DNA from: Micractinium sp. NFX-FRZ
Lineage: Eukaryota > Chlorophyta > Trebouxiophyceae > Chlorellales > Chlorellaceae
Reading direction: 5' to 3'
Length of the DNA stretch: 64,000 bases
Assembly (NCBI GenBank): GCA_029339195.1
Contig: JAPTJF010000084.1
Coordinates: 1 to 64,000 of the forward strand
Position 1 is the stretch's first letter. Each line of letters starts with the position of its first letter. Shown piece by piece: positions 11,631-25,295 of the stretch. A program made the position numbers and the translations under genes. The notes under the pieces are model-generated. The model made no database searches, had not been told where the DNA came from, and was given only the letters and a program-made list of their open reading frames with translations.

Positions 11631-14600
11631 ATGGGCGGAGAGGGCAAGGGCCACCGCAAGAAGAAGGCGGGGAGGAAGGCGGAGAAGCGCAAGGCGGCCG
11701 AGGGCAAGAAGAAGCCTGGCAGCGATGGCGGCAGCGTCGGCGGCAGCACCCGCGCGGCGCTCACTGATGAGCAGGCAAGAGGGTGGGGTGCGGGCAGCCT
11801 GTGGGTGGGATGATGGGGAACAGGGCCCGCAGCTGCACTGTGGCAGCGTGGTGTTGCGAATCGCTGGTGTTGGGCCGGCAGCCGTGTGCACGTCTGACGC
11901 TGTGTTGCTGAGTGCAGCTCGGCACGGCGATCAAACAGGCTGGCCACGCCCATCAAGAAGTTTGTGCCTTGCTCCCCTGCCTGTTATTGCCAGTGCATGC
12001 TGCCCGGCTGGCTGCAGTCCTTGCGTGTCGTTGCCCCACCTGGGCGCCCTCCTCACATGTGCATCCCCATCCGTGTGTTGCCAGCAGGCGCGCAAGCAGA
12101 ACCCCCGGGCCTTTGTGTTCAACTCCCGCGGGAAGGCCAAGATCCAGCGGGCGCGCACGGCGGAGAAGGAGCAGCGGCGCATGCACGGTGGGTGTCATGC
12201 CATGCCGCAGGGACGGAGCGGCGGCGTACTGCAGAACTGGGCTGCGGCAGCAGCAGCGGCAGCAGCACCACCAGCAGCAGCAAGCAGCAGCGGCAGCCGC
12301 AGCAGCACCACCAGCAGCAAGCAGGAGCAGCAGCAGCAGCAGCAGCAGCAGCGGGCGGCCAGCATGAGTGCAGCAAGCTCTGGCTAGCTGGGCAGCGACT
12401 GCACCGGTGGTGCCCGGTCGGCGGTCTGCCTGAGAGACTCCTGTTGGGACGTGCTGCCACCGACTGCATGCCCGGCACACCGCCTCCTGCCGTCCTCAGC
12501 CTGCTCCTCCGGTCTCACCTGCCTGCCTTCCTGCCCCACCTGCCTGCTCCGCCTGCAGTGCCCATGATGGACAAGGCGTCGGAGGAGCCGCCGCCGTTCA
12601 CCGTGCTCGTGCAGGGGCCGCCCGGGGTGCGCAGCTGCAGCCGGCCAGGCGCTGCCAGTTTTGTTTCTTTGGTTTTGCTGCCTTTTCCAGTATCGCTGGC
12701 GCTGCTGGGCGCTTCACCGACTCGTCCAGCGTGGCAGCCGCAGCAGCTGGCAACAGTCACGTAGGCTGTACTTGCAGTCCCTTTGTGCCTGCACTCCACC
12801 TGTCGCCCTCAACAGTTGCTCTGCTGCTCACTGATTGCTGCCCACTACCATCGAACGCTCCGGCCGCAGGTGGGCAAGACGACGCTGGTGAAGGGGCTGA
12901 TCAAGCACTACACGCGGCAGGACGTGCGGGAGGTCAAGGGGCCCATCACGCTCATCGCCGGCAAGCAGCGCAGGTGCGGCAGCAGAACAGGCACCGACGG
13001 GCAGCACGCCTGACGGCCGTGTCAAACCCGCTCATGATTGCTCCTGCTTCTAGCTTGACAGCCCTGCTGTTGCAGTCGGCAGCTGTCCGTCAGGAGAGAC
13101 CGCTGCCCCTGGCGTGCCAACTTGCTGTGTGCACCGCTGCGCCCTCCCCTCTGCAGGCTGTGCTTCATCGAGTGCCCGCAGGACCTGAGCGCCATGCTGG
13201 ACGCAGGTGGGGGCGGTCGGGTGATCCAAGGCCACGGCAGCGCATGCAGCAGAGCTGAGACAGCCAGGGCAGGCGTGGGCGCCATCCCGGGGGCGCCGCT
13301 CGCTGTGCCCATGCGCACCTCGCCACACGTCTCGGCCCCGATCGGCACCCACCCGCCGCCTGCCGGCCCCTCTCTCCCCCCCTTCCCACTTGCTGGCTCT
13401 GCTCTTGTCAACTGCTTGCTTGCCAAAATCTGACTCGCTAACCGCTGTGGTGCTAACATCTACTCTCGGGTGCCCCCGCCGCAGCCAAGTACGCCGACCT
13501 GGTGCTGCTGCTGATTGACGGCGGCTTTGGCTTTGAGATGGAGACCTTTGAGTTCCTTAACATCCTGCAGGTGGGGGGGCTGGGGAGAGTGGGAGGGGGT
13601 AACCGACGCGTGAAAGCGTGCAGGGCAGGGAGGGGAACGGGGGTGCTGGAGGCAGAGGGTGTGGGGTGGCCGAGGGGGAGGGGAAGGCAGATCCCTTGAG
13701 CAGAGGGCGGGCCGCCGAGGCTGGAGACCTCCTTTGCCCCCCCATGCACGCTTGCTCCTCGCTGCCGAGTGCTCCCTGTGCCCCCTCCCCAACACGACTG
13801 CCCCTTCTGTGCCCTCCCCACCCCACACCCCCACAGGTGCATGGCTTCCCCAAGGTCATGGGCGTGCTCACCCACCTGGACGGCTTCAAGGACACCAAGG
13901 CCCTCAAGAAGACCAAGAAGACGCTGAAGCACCGCTTCTGGACGGAGATCTACCAGGGTGAGCGGGGGGGAGGGGAGGCCTGGGCAGGTGGTGTCGACCG
14001 TGGGGGCGGCGGGAAGGCGGGGAGGCGCCTGTGAATACCCACAAGGTGCTGAGGGACCGGTGGATGGACGGACATGTACCAGGGTGGGTGGGCAGTCAAA
14101 GCTGAAAATCGCCAGTTGATGCAGGGCAGGCGTTGGGCCCGGATGGCACAGTGCATGCCTCACAAACGAAGCAGCTCGCCTCTGCACTCCCGCCTGCCTA
14201 CAAAGTGGCGGCCATGGGTGCCCTGGCGCCCGGTTTGCACCCCTCCCCAACGGCTCCGCCCTCCCACTGCCCCCTCGCCGCCCCGCAGGCGCCAAGCTCT
14301 TCTACCTCAGCGGCATGAAGAATGGGAAGTACATGAAGCGGGAGGTGCACAACCTGGGTGAGTGAAGAAGGAGGGCAGGGTTGGGAGTCGACGTGGGTGA
14401 GTGATGAGGTGTGTGGGCAAGGAACGGGTCCGAGGTGCGCAAGCTGGGGGGGAGCGGTCAGACGGGAGGGCCAGAGAAGGCTTTGGCTGCGCAAGCAACG
14501 CCTCCGGGCATATTCCGTCCTGGCCAAAATCACCAACAGTCACTTACCATACACCCGTCCCCTGGCCCTGACCCCTGCAGCCCGCTTCATCAGCGTCATG

Positions 14601-17600
14601 AGGTTCCGGCCGCTGACCTGGCGCCAGGCGCACCCCTACCTGCTGGCAGACAGGTGGGCGCATCTTGCTCCCGCCGCCTGGCGGGGTGCCTGGCTGCGTG
14701 GGCTGGGGGGCGGGTCGGCTGGCCGGTTGTGCGGGCACGTGGCTGGGTGGGCAGCAAAGGCAGCCAGCCAGCAAGGTCAGGCAGGCAGCCATTCCCGCCG
14801 GCGCCTGCATTCTCCCCCATTCCAACACTCCAAGCCCTGGGTCTTAGCAGCAGCTGCCATTCACAGCAGAGCAGCGGCAGCGAGCAGCCACTGTGCCGTA
14901 CAATCACCAGCACTGCTGCACTCCTCACCCCCAGCCCAGCTCACTCACATGCCTGCCACTCGCCCCTGCCACACTAGCTTGAGGACGTCACGCCTCCAGA
15001 GGCGGTGCACGCCCACCCCTCTCCCAATCATCCACCGGCTACCCTCTTTCTTCCTCCTCCCCCCCCTCCCTGTGCAGGTTTGAGGACATCACTCCCATGG
15101 AGGCGGTGCGCGCCAACCCGCGCTGCGACCGCGACATCTCGCTCTACGGCTACGTGCGCGGCACCAACTGGAAGGAGGGGACGCGGGTGCACATTGCGGG
15201 CGTGGGGGACTACTCGGTGAGGGGGGGGGTGAAATGCAGTTGGGCAGGGCTGAGAGATGTCCTGTGAGGGCGGGGGATGGACAGAGGGTGGGTCCGCCGG
15301 TGTTTATTACGGCGGGATTGGGGGGGGGAGTGGGCGGGGGTCTGCAGGGTGCAGCCATGGGTGGCTTGGAGGTGCATGGGTGGAGGTGTGGCTTGAAGGT
15401 GGATGGTTGGGTTTGCGTCGGTGTGGAGGCTACTCCTGGCAGGCTGCCGACTTGCTTGGTGCAACAACGTGGCCTGCTCTTCCCGCTCCCCGGTATGCCC
15501 TCACGCCCGCTCCCCTCCCCACCTCTTGCCCGCCCCCCGGGCCCACGCGCTCCCTGCAGGTGAGCGAGGTTGCCGCCCTGCACGACCCCTGCCCCCTGCC
15601 CGACAAGCTGAAGAAGCGCAGCCTGAACGAGCGGGAACGGCTGATCTACGCCCCCATGAGTGGTGAGTGGGGCAGAGCAGGGCAGAGCTTGTTCGAGGGT
15701 GGGCGCAGGGGGTGTGGGAGGCTGTGGGATGCACAAGTTTGGGTGGGCGGGACCTGCCGTGTGCGTCCTTGAGCGGTGCATGTTGGAGAGCGGAGGGGAG
15801 CAGGGTTGATTGTATTGTGGAACCTGGGCATAGTACAGATGGGGCCGCAGGCTGAACACACTGCGGCGGTTGGCGCACTTGTTGCGAGCGCCGCGTGGTG
15901 CAGGGAGGGAGGGCGGTGCCGGCGCACCTCGTCCCCTGGTGACTGCCCACGCCCGCATAACCACAGCTCCCTGCTCCCACCTGCCAACGCCTGCCTCGCT
16001 CCCGTCCCACCGTCGCACTGCTCCCTGTATCTGCTCCCGCCTCCCGCCCCCGGCAGACGTGGGCGGCCTGCTGTTTGACAAGGATGCCGTGTACATTGAC
16101 ATCCCCGACTGGAAGGTGCGTGCCTGATTGCCTGATTGCTTGTGACAAAGCAGAGCTCTTGTTAAGCTCTGGCTTGGAGAATTAGCGGGGCTGCATGTTG
16201 CAGTAGCCGTGTACATCGGCCTACCCGGCTGCAAGGTACGGTTCAACTGCCAAGGCCTGGGGGTCGTCGATGGGCTGGCAGGAAGAATCACACACAGCAC
16301 TGCTCGCTCTGTCACACCTGCTGCTTGCTGCCTGCCGGTACCTGGGGCCATGGCGCTTGCAGGGGGGCCTGTTGTGGCATCACGCTTGCTGTTGTGTCAT
16401 GTGCCACCGAGGCAGTCGCCCCGACCACTGGCAGCCAGCATCCACCTGCCCATCGTTGGCCTGTGTATGTCTCCTGAATGGCAGTAACCCTGGCTGGCCC
16501 CGAAGCCTGCAGGTCCAGTACACGTCTGCGGGCGTGAGCGGCGCGGAGGCGGGGGGCGAGGGCGAGGCGATGGTGCGGGGCCTGCAGGGCACGCGGCTGG
16601 CCATTGACGAGAAGCTGGACAAGTCGCGCATTCAGGCAGGCGGATGGGCAGACGCCTGGATGCATGGAGGTTGACGTTGTGTGGGTGTGTGCTGTCAGCA
16701 GGGGGGAGGAGGTGTGGCACAGGTCATGACTTGTGGGGACGTGATGCAGTCCCCGGCTGGTGGCTGGCGCCAGCTGCCTGCAGTGTGCATTCTTTCAAGC
16801 GTGCGCTCACCCCCCATGTGCCCTTCCGCTCCTGCCTGTCACCCCCGCTTGCCCGCTGTGCAGCTGTTTGCCGGCGGGCGGGCGCTCAAGGCTGATGAGA
16901 TGGAGTCTGATGAGGGAGAGGAGGAGGATGATGAAGGGGAGGGGGAGGAGGGGGAGGAGAGCGGGTCGGAGCTTGGGTCGGATGATGATGAGGATGATGA
17001 TGATGAGGAGGAGGAGGAGGAGTCTGGTTCAGAAGATGAGGAGGTGAGTGCGGCTGATGGGGAGGCTGTTTTAGGGTGCTCACAACCGGATGCCGCAGTG
17101 GCAGCTGGTTGCATGCGTGCTCCCGCCCATGTATGCCGTACCCACCGGCCCAGCTGCGCCAAGCCCGTTTCAGCGGCTGCCTGCATCTCATGCACGCGTC
17201 GTTTCTGTGTGTCTTGCATCCCTGCGCCTGCTGTTGCAGAAGGAGCCGTCTGGGCGGCGCGGGCGCGGCACGCCGCAGCAGCAGGTAGTGGTGGCGGCAG
17301 ATGGGCGCGTGCGGCGGCGGGCGGTGTTTGGAGGTGATGCACTGGTAGCTGGCGCCAATGGGGCAGTCGATGGCCACGGCAGCAGCAGTGAGGACGAGGA
17401 TGAGGACGAGGAAGACGAGGGGGCTAGCAGCAGCGACGAGGAGGCGCAGGAGGGGTGGCAGCGGCAGCAGCGGGGGGCAGGCGGCGCGGCAGGAGGGTCG
17501 GAATCTGAGGAGGAAGAGGAGGAGGAGGAGGAGGAGGAGGAGGGGTCGGATGACGAGGGGCTGGGTGCGGCGGCCCGCTGGAAGGCGCACATGCTGGAGC

Positions 17601-17904
17601 GGGCGGCAGCGCTCTTCAGGTGCGGAAGAAAGGGCCTGGGGCGCCTGAGCGAGGCCTGCTGGCGAAGCTTTTGGCCGCTCAAGTGTGCCGGACTTGAATT
17701 GCGCTGTACACAGCAAGGCTGAGCAGGAAGACAGCTGTTTTCCATGTGACCACCCTGGCAGTGCTTTCGCTCCCTTCTGCCCAACCATGCCGCCCGTGTG
17801 GTTTGTCCTTGTCCTCCCTTGCTCCGTCCCCGTGCAGCACGCGCGGCGCCGACCTGCACAGCTACATCTACGGCACGAGAGCCACAGCAGACGTGAGGCA
17901 CCCG

Positions 17905-17936
<32 letters not shown>

Positions 17937-20900
17937 CCAGCCTTGCATGTGTGCCTGCCCGCTGCCCGCCTGCACCGTGCAGCACTGCTGTGCGGTGCTC
18001 GCCCGAGGTGGGCCTTCAGTAGCTAGCCAGGTCGAGGCTGTGCGCCGGCAGGCAGAGGAGCACAGGCAGAGCGTGCACAGCAGGTCTGCCACCCTGGCTG
18101 TCTCGCCGCCTGCGAGCCTCACGCTGCGCCGCACCCTGCCTGCCTGTCCTGTGCTTGCAGGGCGCGTCACGGCAGATGCAAGGGCTGTCGCTAGGAGGGG
18201 CAGGTGGCGGGTCAGACGACGACGATGACGAGCTCTTCCGCCCCAAGCAGGCGCAGGCGGCAGGTGGGTGTGCCAATGGGCTTGGCCCGCCAGCCTGAGG
18301 CGTGCGGTGCCCATGGGCACGCTCCGCTTGGTTCGCTATTCACAAGCATCCCAGCATCAGTGCTCTCGCCCGCCGGCCTGGCACCAACACCCCGCGACCG
18401 CCCCCCTGGTTGCGCCCAGGCACCTCCAGCTCGGCTGTGTCAGCAGTCGCGAAAGTATGCGGATGCACCGACGGCGCTGTGTAGCACCCTAACACAGCGT
18501 CGCCCTGCCCGCCCATATCGTCTTCTCAACCCTTAACCCTTTATCAAACCGCCCCCCTCCCTTGCAGGCCCGGCGGCTGGGGATGGCGGGGATGCGGTGG
18601 ACGCTCTGGACAGCAGCCGGGCAGCGGTGCCTCCCGAGCTTCTGGAGGTCTGGCGGGACGAGGGCGCCGCAGAGCGCCTGCGCAACCGCTTTGTCACGGG
18701 TGCGAGAGTGGGCAGTCGCTGAGGGGGGGGAAGGGAAAGGCAGGGGTGAGGAGAGATGGGCAGTGTGGCGGGACGCGGGCGCCCTAGCGCGCCTGTGCAA
18801 CCGCTTTGCCACGGGTGCATTGCTTTCCCGAGTGCAAGGAAAGGGGATCCAGCATCCCTTCGTCTACGCCTCATGTCCTCCTGCTGGCTCCCCCAAACCA
18901 ACCAATGGAACCGGCCTCTGGCATGTGCAGCAAGAACATTAGCAGAGTGTATGGCAGCCTCGCCCCACCCCCACACATCTGTTGACCCTTCTGAATTTGC
19001 TTGCACCCCTGCCCGCCCATTGACCCGCAGGCGACTGGGGCGAGGGGGAGGCGCGCGCGTCGGCGCGGCCCGCGGAGGAGGGGGAGGAGGGGGAGGATGG
19101 CGATGGGGAGGTGTATGGCGACTTTGAGGACTTGGAGACAGGTGGGCACCTGCCTGGCACATCCTGCCTCCCTGCTTCTCAAAAAAGCGCCCGCCTGTTG
19201 GTAGTGCTGCATCATCATCATGGCCGCAGTTACAGCTGCGGCGGCGTCGCCGCCCCACCGGACTTGCTCGCCCTCCCTGGTTCGTCACGAACAACCACCA
19301 CGTTCTTTGGCCCACCTCCGCCCCGCAGGCGAGCGGTTTGCGGGCAGCAGCGACCCCGCCACGCGCGCAGCAGCGGCGGCCATCAAAGCCACGGAGGCTG
19401 AGGAGCTGGCAGAGAAGCGGCGGGCCAAGAAGGCTGCCTTTGACACAGAGTATGACGAGGGTGAGTGAGTCAGCTGATGAGGCGTGCTGAGAGTGCGTGC
19501 TGGGGGAAGTTCACGCTGAGAAGTATGTTTATCCGGCACAAAGTGCGATGAAGGGCACGGGGAGGGGGCGGGTGGCGTGGGTACTGGGGCGTGGCCGGGG
19601 AGTGCTGGGGGGTGGCCGGCTGGCGCAGGGTTGGTTGGTTGGCTGCCTGACGGCGGCGGCGGGCACCCGACCCAGCAGCAGTGTCCAGCTGGCACGGCAT
19701 GGCATGGCATTTCACACATGCACTGCTCATTGTAGCAGCAAGTGTGACCCTGGACCCCTGAAATTGCCGGTGTGTTTCTTGCGTGCAGGCGGCGGTGCCA
19801 AGGCGGTGCAGGATGAGGCGCCCAAGCAGAAGAAGAAGGAGGCAGAGGTAAGCGCTGGCTGGGGCAGGCTGGGTGGGTGGGTTGCGTGCGTAAGAGCTGT
19901 GGCCGGTGCTGGTGCTGCACGCCCCTCCTGCCGGCATGCCCTGCACCGCACGGCCCGCCAAGCCAACGTCTGCTTCGCAAATCAGAGGCTGGGCAGCGCA
20001 ATGTGGGCCTGCTGCTGGCCTCCCTTTCACCGTCACGCGACGGCCCGAGATGAGGGGAACACACAGTACCACCCGCCCCACACCCCTGTCCACACCTCCC
20101 CCCCTGCTTATGGTTTCCCCTTTGTCTTCCCCCATTCCCTGCCTCCTGTGGCCACTTGTTGCGCCAAGGAGAGCGCTTGCTGTCCCTGTTACGTCTCCCC
20201 ATTTGTGCCCTCATGTGTCCCCTCTTACGTCTCCTCATGTCTTCCCTCATGCCTCCCCTGCAGCCCGAGGAGGAGGAGACGTACTACGATGCCATGAAGC
20301 GCGAGATGGCGGAGCGGTCGGCCAAGACCAAGGCGGCGCTGGACGTGCTGGACCCAGCCACACGCGTGGCCATGGAGGTGGGTCTTTCATCACCAGTCTT
20401 CTATAATAGCGGCAGGGGTGGCGAGTTTGGGGTGGCATGGCGGCGGTGGACGTGCTGGTGGATGGGCAGGTGGAAGAGGGCGGGGGGGCCGATAGGGGAG
20501 GGTGATGGGAAGGGGAAGCCTGGGCAGCGATGTGGTCTGTGGGGGCAGGCGAGGCTGGAATCTGCCACCTGGCATCTCTGAGATGGCCCGCTCCCCAAGC
20601 ATGCACCCCCCGCCCTCTCTGACACCTGCCATGCACCCCCCCACGGCCCCCGCTTCCCGACACTTGTCACCCTTGCCCCCCCGCCCCGCCCGCCCATCCC
20701 GCAGGGCCACCGCCCCGGCGCCTATGTGCGCCTGCGCTTCAGCGGCGTCCCTTGCGAGCTGGTCACCAACTTTGACCCGCGCTTCCCCATACTGGTGAGA
20801 GAGACAAAGGCACCATGGTTGCCCCGGCCTTGCAGCCGCACCCCTGCCCTGCCCCGCCCCGCCCCAAACCGCCGCGCCCAACACGTGTGAGAATGCGCTG

Positions 20901-23900
20901 CTGCTGGAGGTCAACCCCTGTACCCCGCCCCCGCCCCCGCCTCCCTTGCTGCAGGTGGGCGGGCTGCAGCAGGGCGAGGAGTCGCTTGGGTTCATGCAGA
21001 TGCGGCTCAAGCGGCACCGCTGGTTCCCCAAGACCCTCAAGAACAGGGACCCGCTCATCGTCTCGGGTGCGGCCCTGCCTGCCCTGCCCCGCCCTGCCCT
21101 GCCCTGCTCCCTCCCTGCCCTGCCCCGCCCTGCCCTGCTCCCTCCCTGGCCAGCCTGCCTGTCTGACAGCTGTAGCCAGCCACATACCCAGCGTGGGGGT
21201 GACGAAACCATGGCCCCCCTGTTGGCCCTAGGCAATGCCCCGCGTCACGCTGCACACGGCGCGCCTTTCCCTGTGTGTGTGCAGTCGGCTGGCGCCGCTT
21301 CCAGAGCCTGCCGGTGCTGGCCACGGAGGACAACAACGGGCGGTACCGGTGAGAGAGCGGGATGCTGGGGGACCTGTGGCAGAAGTAAAGATACAACCAA
21401 CAAATCCCTCAAACTCCTCGAGAAGCTGCTAGCTGCACAAGTGTGTGCCATGCCGGACGTGTTCGCTGACAGCCCGGGTGCTTCCTGACGCTGATGCTCT
21501 GCCACGCCATGTCAGGCCACCTGCCTCCCCCGCCAGTCTCACCTGCCTCCCCCCTGCTCCCTCCCCCCCGCGCAGGATGCTCAAGTACTCGCCGGAGCAC
21601 ATGCACTGCCTGGCCACGGTGTGGGGCCCGCTGGCGCCGCCCAGCACAGGTGGGGGGCAGGGCAGGGTGCCTGGTACAGCCTCTGCTTGGGGCGTGAAAG
21701 CTCGCCCACTCACCCTTCTTCCTGTGCTGTACCCCCGGCCCGGCATGCTGCCATTGGCACCTCGAGACAGACAGACAACCATCAGCCCGGCCTCGCACCT
21801 GCAGCATACCCTGCTTTGGGTCGCAATACCGCCCCCCCGCACCGCCCCCGCTTCTGCCCTGCCTCACACCCATGCTCACAAACACGGCTGCTTGCACCCC
21901 CGCCCCCCGCCCCTCTTGCAGGTGTGCTTGCGGTGCAGAAGCTGGACGGGGGGCAGCGCAACTGGCGCATCGCTGCCACGGGGGTGGTGCTGCAGCTGGA
22001 CGCCAGCGTGCGCGTCGTGAAGAAGCTGAAGCTGGTGGGCACGCCCTTCAAGGTGAGCAGCAGGTCCCAAGACCATGTCTGAACACACAGTAGGTTGTTT
22101 ATGTATCTTTGGCATGGCGCTTGTTGCTGCAACGTAAAGAACTGCACACTGGTGGGCACACCTTTCCGAAGTGAGTTTGCATGGGGGCACATGTGTTGCC
22201 TACAATACAAGGTTGCTCGGGTCAGCCAGTGGTGGCGGTGAGGGATAACTTTTGCCAACAGCACGCTCAGCAGCTGCGTCCCCCACCTTCACCTCTCCCC
22301 ACCCTCCCCCTTGCCCAACTCCCTGCTGCCCCGCCGGCCCGCAGATCCACCGGCACACCGCCTTCATCAACGGCATGTTCAACAGCCTGCTTGAGGCCTC
22401 CAAGTTTGAGGGGGCCTCCATCCGCACGGTGTCGGGCATCCGAGGCACCATCAAGAAGGCGATCAAGGCGGGGCGGGAGGTGCGCTTGCGGCCAGGGGGC
22501 GGTGGGCCTGGTGGGAAGGAAGGCATGAGAGTATGTCAAGGGCGGGGGGGGGGGGAAGGGGGGGGTCGTAGTATGGGGTACTTGTCCGCGAGGCGGGCGA
22601 GAGGTGTGTCATGAAAGGAGGGGAGGCACCAGAAGAGAAGGACGCCGGCCGGTGTGCCCTCCAAGCGCGTTTTGTGCGCACTCACTGTGGGGCCCGCTGT
22701 GTGCTCGCACGGTGCACCGAACTTAGTGGCCCCTGCCCTGCACGGCCTTGCCCCCTGATACCGCCTTCAACAGCCTCTCGTGTTGTTTGTGTGTGTATGT
22801 GTGTTGCAGGGGGCATGGGACGGCGCCTACCGTGCCAGCTTCGAGGACAAGCCGCTCATGAGTGACATTGTCTTCCTCAGGTGGGGGCTGGTCTGCAGTG
22901 GGCAGGGGAGGGCGGGGCTGGGCGGGGCTGGTCTGCAGTGGGCAGGGGAGGGTGGGCCGGTGGCAGGCTCCTTGCTGTGGCTGACGAGCAGGCTGCTGGC
23001 CGGCTGGGTTGTTAGCGCCGGCGTCCTGCACCTGCACCACCTGCCTCAAGTACTGCGCTCTCTGCCCCTGCTGCTCTGCTGCCCACCCAGCCTGACCAGC
23101 ATCTGAGCACTGCCCTGCCCCGCCCTGCCCCGCCGCGCCCGCCTGCAGGGCTTGGGTGCAAGTGGATCTGCCCAAGCTGTACAACCCAGTCACCAATCTG
23201 CTGGCACCTCACAAGCTGCCGGCGCCCCGCGAGGCCAAGCACCGGCGCAAGCAGCGGCGGCCGGTGGCAGAGGAGGGCGGGGTTGGCGAGGGCGCGGGCG
23301 AGGGAGGCGAGGAGGCACCCGCTGGCGTGGGCCCCGGCAGCACCGCCGATGCGGCAACGGTGGCCGCAGCGGCGGCAGCAGGCCAGTTTGCCCCGGCTAA
23401 CAAGTGGCAGGGGCGGCGCCCGGGCTTTGCCTTCAAACTGGGCGCTCTGGGTCTGGGGTATTACCCAGACCACGGCCTCAGCGGCACCAAGGCGGCGGGC
23501 GCCAACCGGGCGGCGGCAGAAGCAGCAGCGGCCGACGCAGCGGCGGCAGCGGCAGCAGCAGCAGCAGCGGCGGGAGGAGGGGCTGCAGAGGCCGCCAATG
23601 GCAGCGGCAGTGCTTCTCAGGGATGGGTGCCTATGAAGAATGTGGCGGATCTCCGGCGGGCGCTGGGCGTTGGGGCGCCGCGCGACTCGGGTGAGTGACG
23701 GGACGGGGGTGGGCCTTCTTTCCTCCTCTGCTTTCTTCTTCTTCTTCTCCCTGCTTCTTCTGCTTCTTCTTATTTTCTTCTTTTGAAAGATGGGAGGACG
23801 ATCTCCGTCTGTCTCGTCCTCTTGTATGGTGGTTGGATGGGCGCTGCTGCTGGGGGAAGGAGCGGGGGATGTTGTTGGGAGGTGGCGCTGAGGTTGCAGG

Positions 23901-25295
23901 TTGTGCAGCTGGGCTGGCCCGGCTGCCCAGAACATGCCTGGCCTGACGTGCATGCTGCACACTCTGGCTGGCTGCACCAGCAGCTGCACCAGCCTGTGCC
24001 CCCAAGCTGCTGTGCTAGCTAGCACAGCACGAGCTGTGCCTGCGCTGCTCGCTCACCCCGGCGCCTGCCCCCCCGTACTGCCCCCCGCCCGTACCGCAGA
24101 CTCGCTGTACCGCAAGATTGAGCGCGCCCCCAAGAAGTTCAACCCGCTCAAGGTCCCCAAGTCGCTACAGGTGGGGCCCTTGGGGGGCATAACTCCCTGG
24201 GCTGGCCTGGCCTGGCCTGGGCTTTTGTTTCTCTATGTGGTGTTGGCGCGGTGTGTGAATGGGCGCACCCCCACAAACCAGCTTTGTCTGACGCTGTCCC
24301 CCTGCGGTGACCCGCCCCTACTTGTCCTTCCGCCCCCGCAGGCCGCGCTGCCGTTCAAGACCAAGCCCAAGGTTGAGGCGGCGCGCAAGCGCAAGACGCT
24401 GGACCAGAAGCGGGCGGTGGTGCTGGAGCCGGCGGAGCGCAAGCAGGTGAGGGGGGCGCTGCTGGGCGCTGTTTGGTCTGACTGGTGGAGGCAGGTTTTA
24501 CGCTTGTGCTTGTGCTTGCGTGGTGCTGGTGCCAGCGCAGCGCAAGCGGGCGAGGCTGGTGATGTCAACAGTGGCTTGCGGGTGGATGTGAAGGTTGGGG
24601 GCCTGTTGACGTTGCGTGTGCGTGTCTCCCCCTCTTCCCTCGCTCAAGCCACGCGCTCTGGTCATGCTGTGGTGCGCTGGCGAGCAGATGCGCAACCCAG
24701 CATGCCCTCAACCAGCACACACACCTGTTGTCTCCCTCCTTCTCTCTTGCTTCCTTGCTCCCGCTGCCGCTGGCGCCGCACGCAAACCCTCCTCCCTTGC
24801 TTCCTTCCTTCCTGCTCACCTCCCATCCATCTCTCTGCTCCTCCCATCCTCTTTTGCTTCGTGTCAGGTCACGCTGGTGGCGCAGCTGAATGCGATTCGC
24901 AACCAGAAGGCGTCGGCACGGCGCGACCAGCGCGCGCGGCAGAAGGTCACGCACGCCAAGAAGCTGGCGGCGCAGGAGGCGTGGCGCGCAGAGTACAACA
25001 AGTGAGGCGGGGGCCCGGGGGGAGGGGGGCGGCAGCACGTGAGAGAGGGAGGGGGGCAGTACAAGTCGCGAGGGCAGCACAAGAAGTGAGGGAGGGGGCA
25101 AAGGGCGGGCGGGCGGGTGGTGCGCGAGCGAAGGGGTTCACAGGAGGTACCACCACGCCTGAGACTGTGCCCACATGAGGCCGCCCCTCTTCCTTTCTAT
25201 TGCGATCTTCCAGGGAGGAGCGGAAGAAGCGGTACGTGGAGAAGGGCAAGGCGGACCAGCGGCTGGCCAAGAAGCAGCGGCGGGGCGACGACTGA
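11631..25295 (+). CDS. BMS1: Ribosome biogenesis GTPase BMS1
   Basis: Thirty-four exons in consistent phase, 1371 residues: 11631..11774, 12088..12187, 12559..12626, 12870..12973, 13157..13206, 13485..13570, 13837..13957, 14289..14357, 14581..14653, 15078..15216, 15560..15662, 16057..16115, 16513..16635, 16864..17043, 17240..17619, 17838..17892, 18161..18263, 18568..18699, 19031..19141, 19329..19460, 19789..19847, 20264..20377, 20705..20794, 20955..21066, 21285..21348, 21576..21649, 21922..22052, 22345..22479, 22810..22880, 23149..23690, 24100..24170, 24342..24446, 24868..25001, 25214..25295. BMS1 is a nucleolar GTPase that brings Rcl1 into the SSU processome for 18S rRNA maturation. The G domain starts with P-loop GPPGVGKT (101-108); blocks such as [39 protein letters not shown] and [11 protein letters not shown] match plant BMS1. 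Exons 14-15 code long acidic runs (central acidic region). The C-terminal half has [19 protein letters not shown] and [14 protein letters not shown]. Introns 1 and 13 start with GC. Confidence 0.96.
12247..12352. repeat. CAG-rich microsatellite in BMS1 intron 2
   Basis: An impure CAG/CCA repeat tract that includes a roughly duplicated CAG-CACCAC-CAG block. It lies inside an intron, so it is not a coding polyglutamine. Confidence 0.75.
17905..17938. repeat. (CCTG)n microsatellite in BMS1 intron 16
   Basis: About eight consecutive CCTG units just after the exon ending at 17892. Simple repeat in an intron. Confidence 0.85.
22885..22964. repeat. 40-bp tandem duplication in BMS1 intron 29
   Basis: Two copies of a 40-bp unit with core GGTCTGCAGTGGGCAGGGGA, starting near 22889 and 22929, shortly after the donor site of exon 29. 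Confidence 0.75.
23731..23784. repeat. CTT-rich microsatellite in BMS1 intron 30
   Basis: An impure TTC/CTT repeat on the plus strand within the intron following exon 30. Confidence 0.7.

Noticed and set aside
16839..17985. Minus-strand Ser-rich frames opposite BMS1 exons 14-15
   Set aside because: They are the complement of GAG/GAT acidic codons (read as Ser/Leu), not independent genes.
18032..18084. Exon-like segment coding [14 protein letters not shown] in BMS1 intron 16
   Set aside because: Its 53-base length breaks the frame of the following exon, which is strongly conserved.
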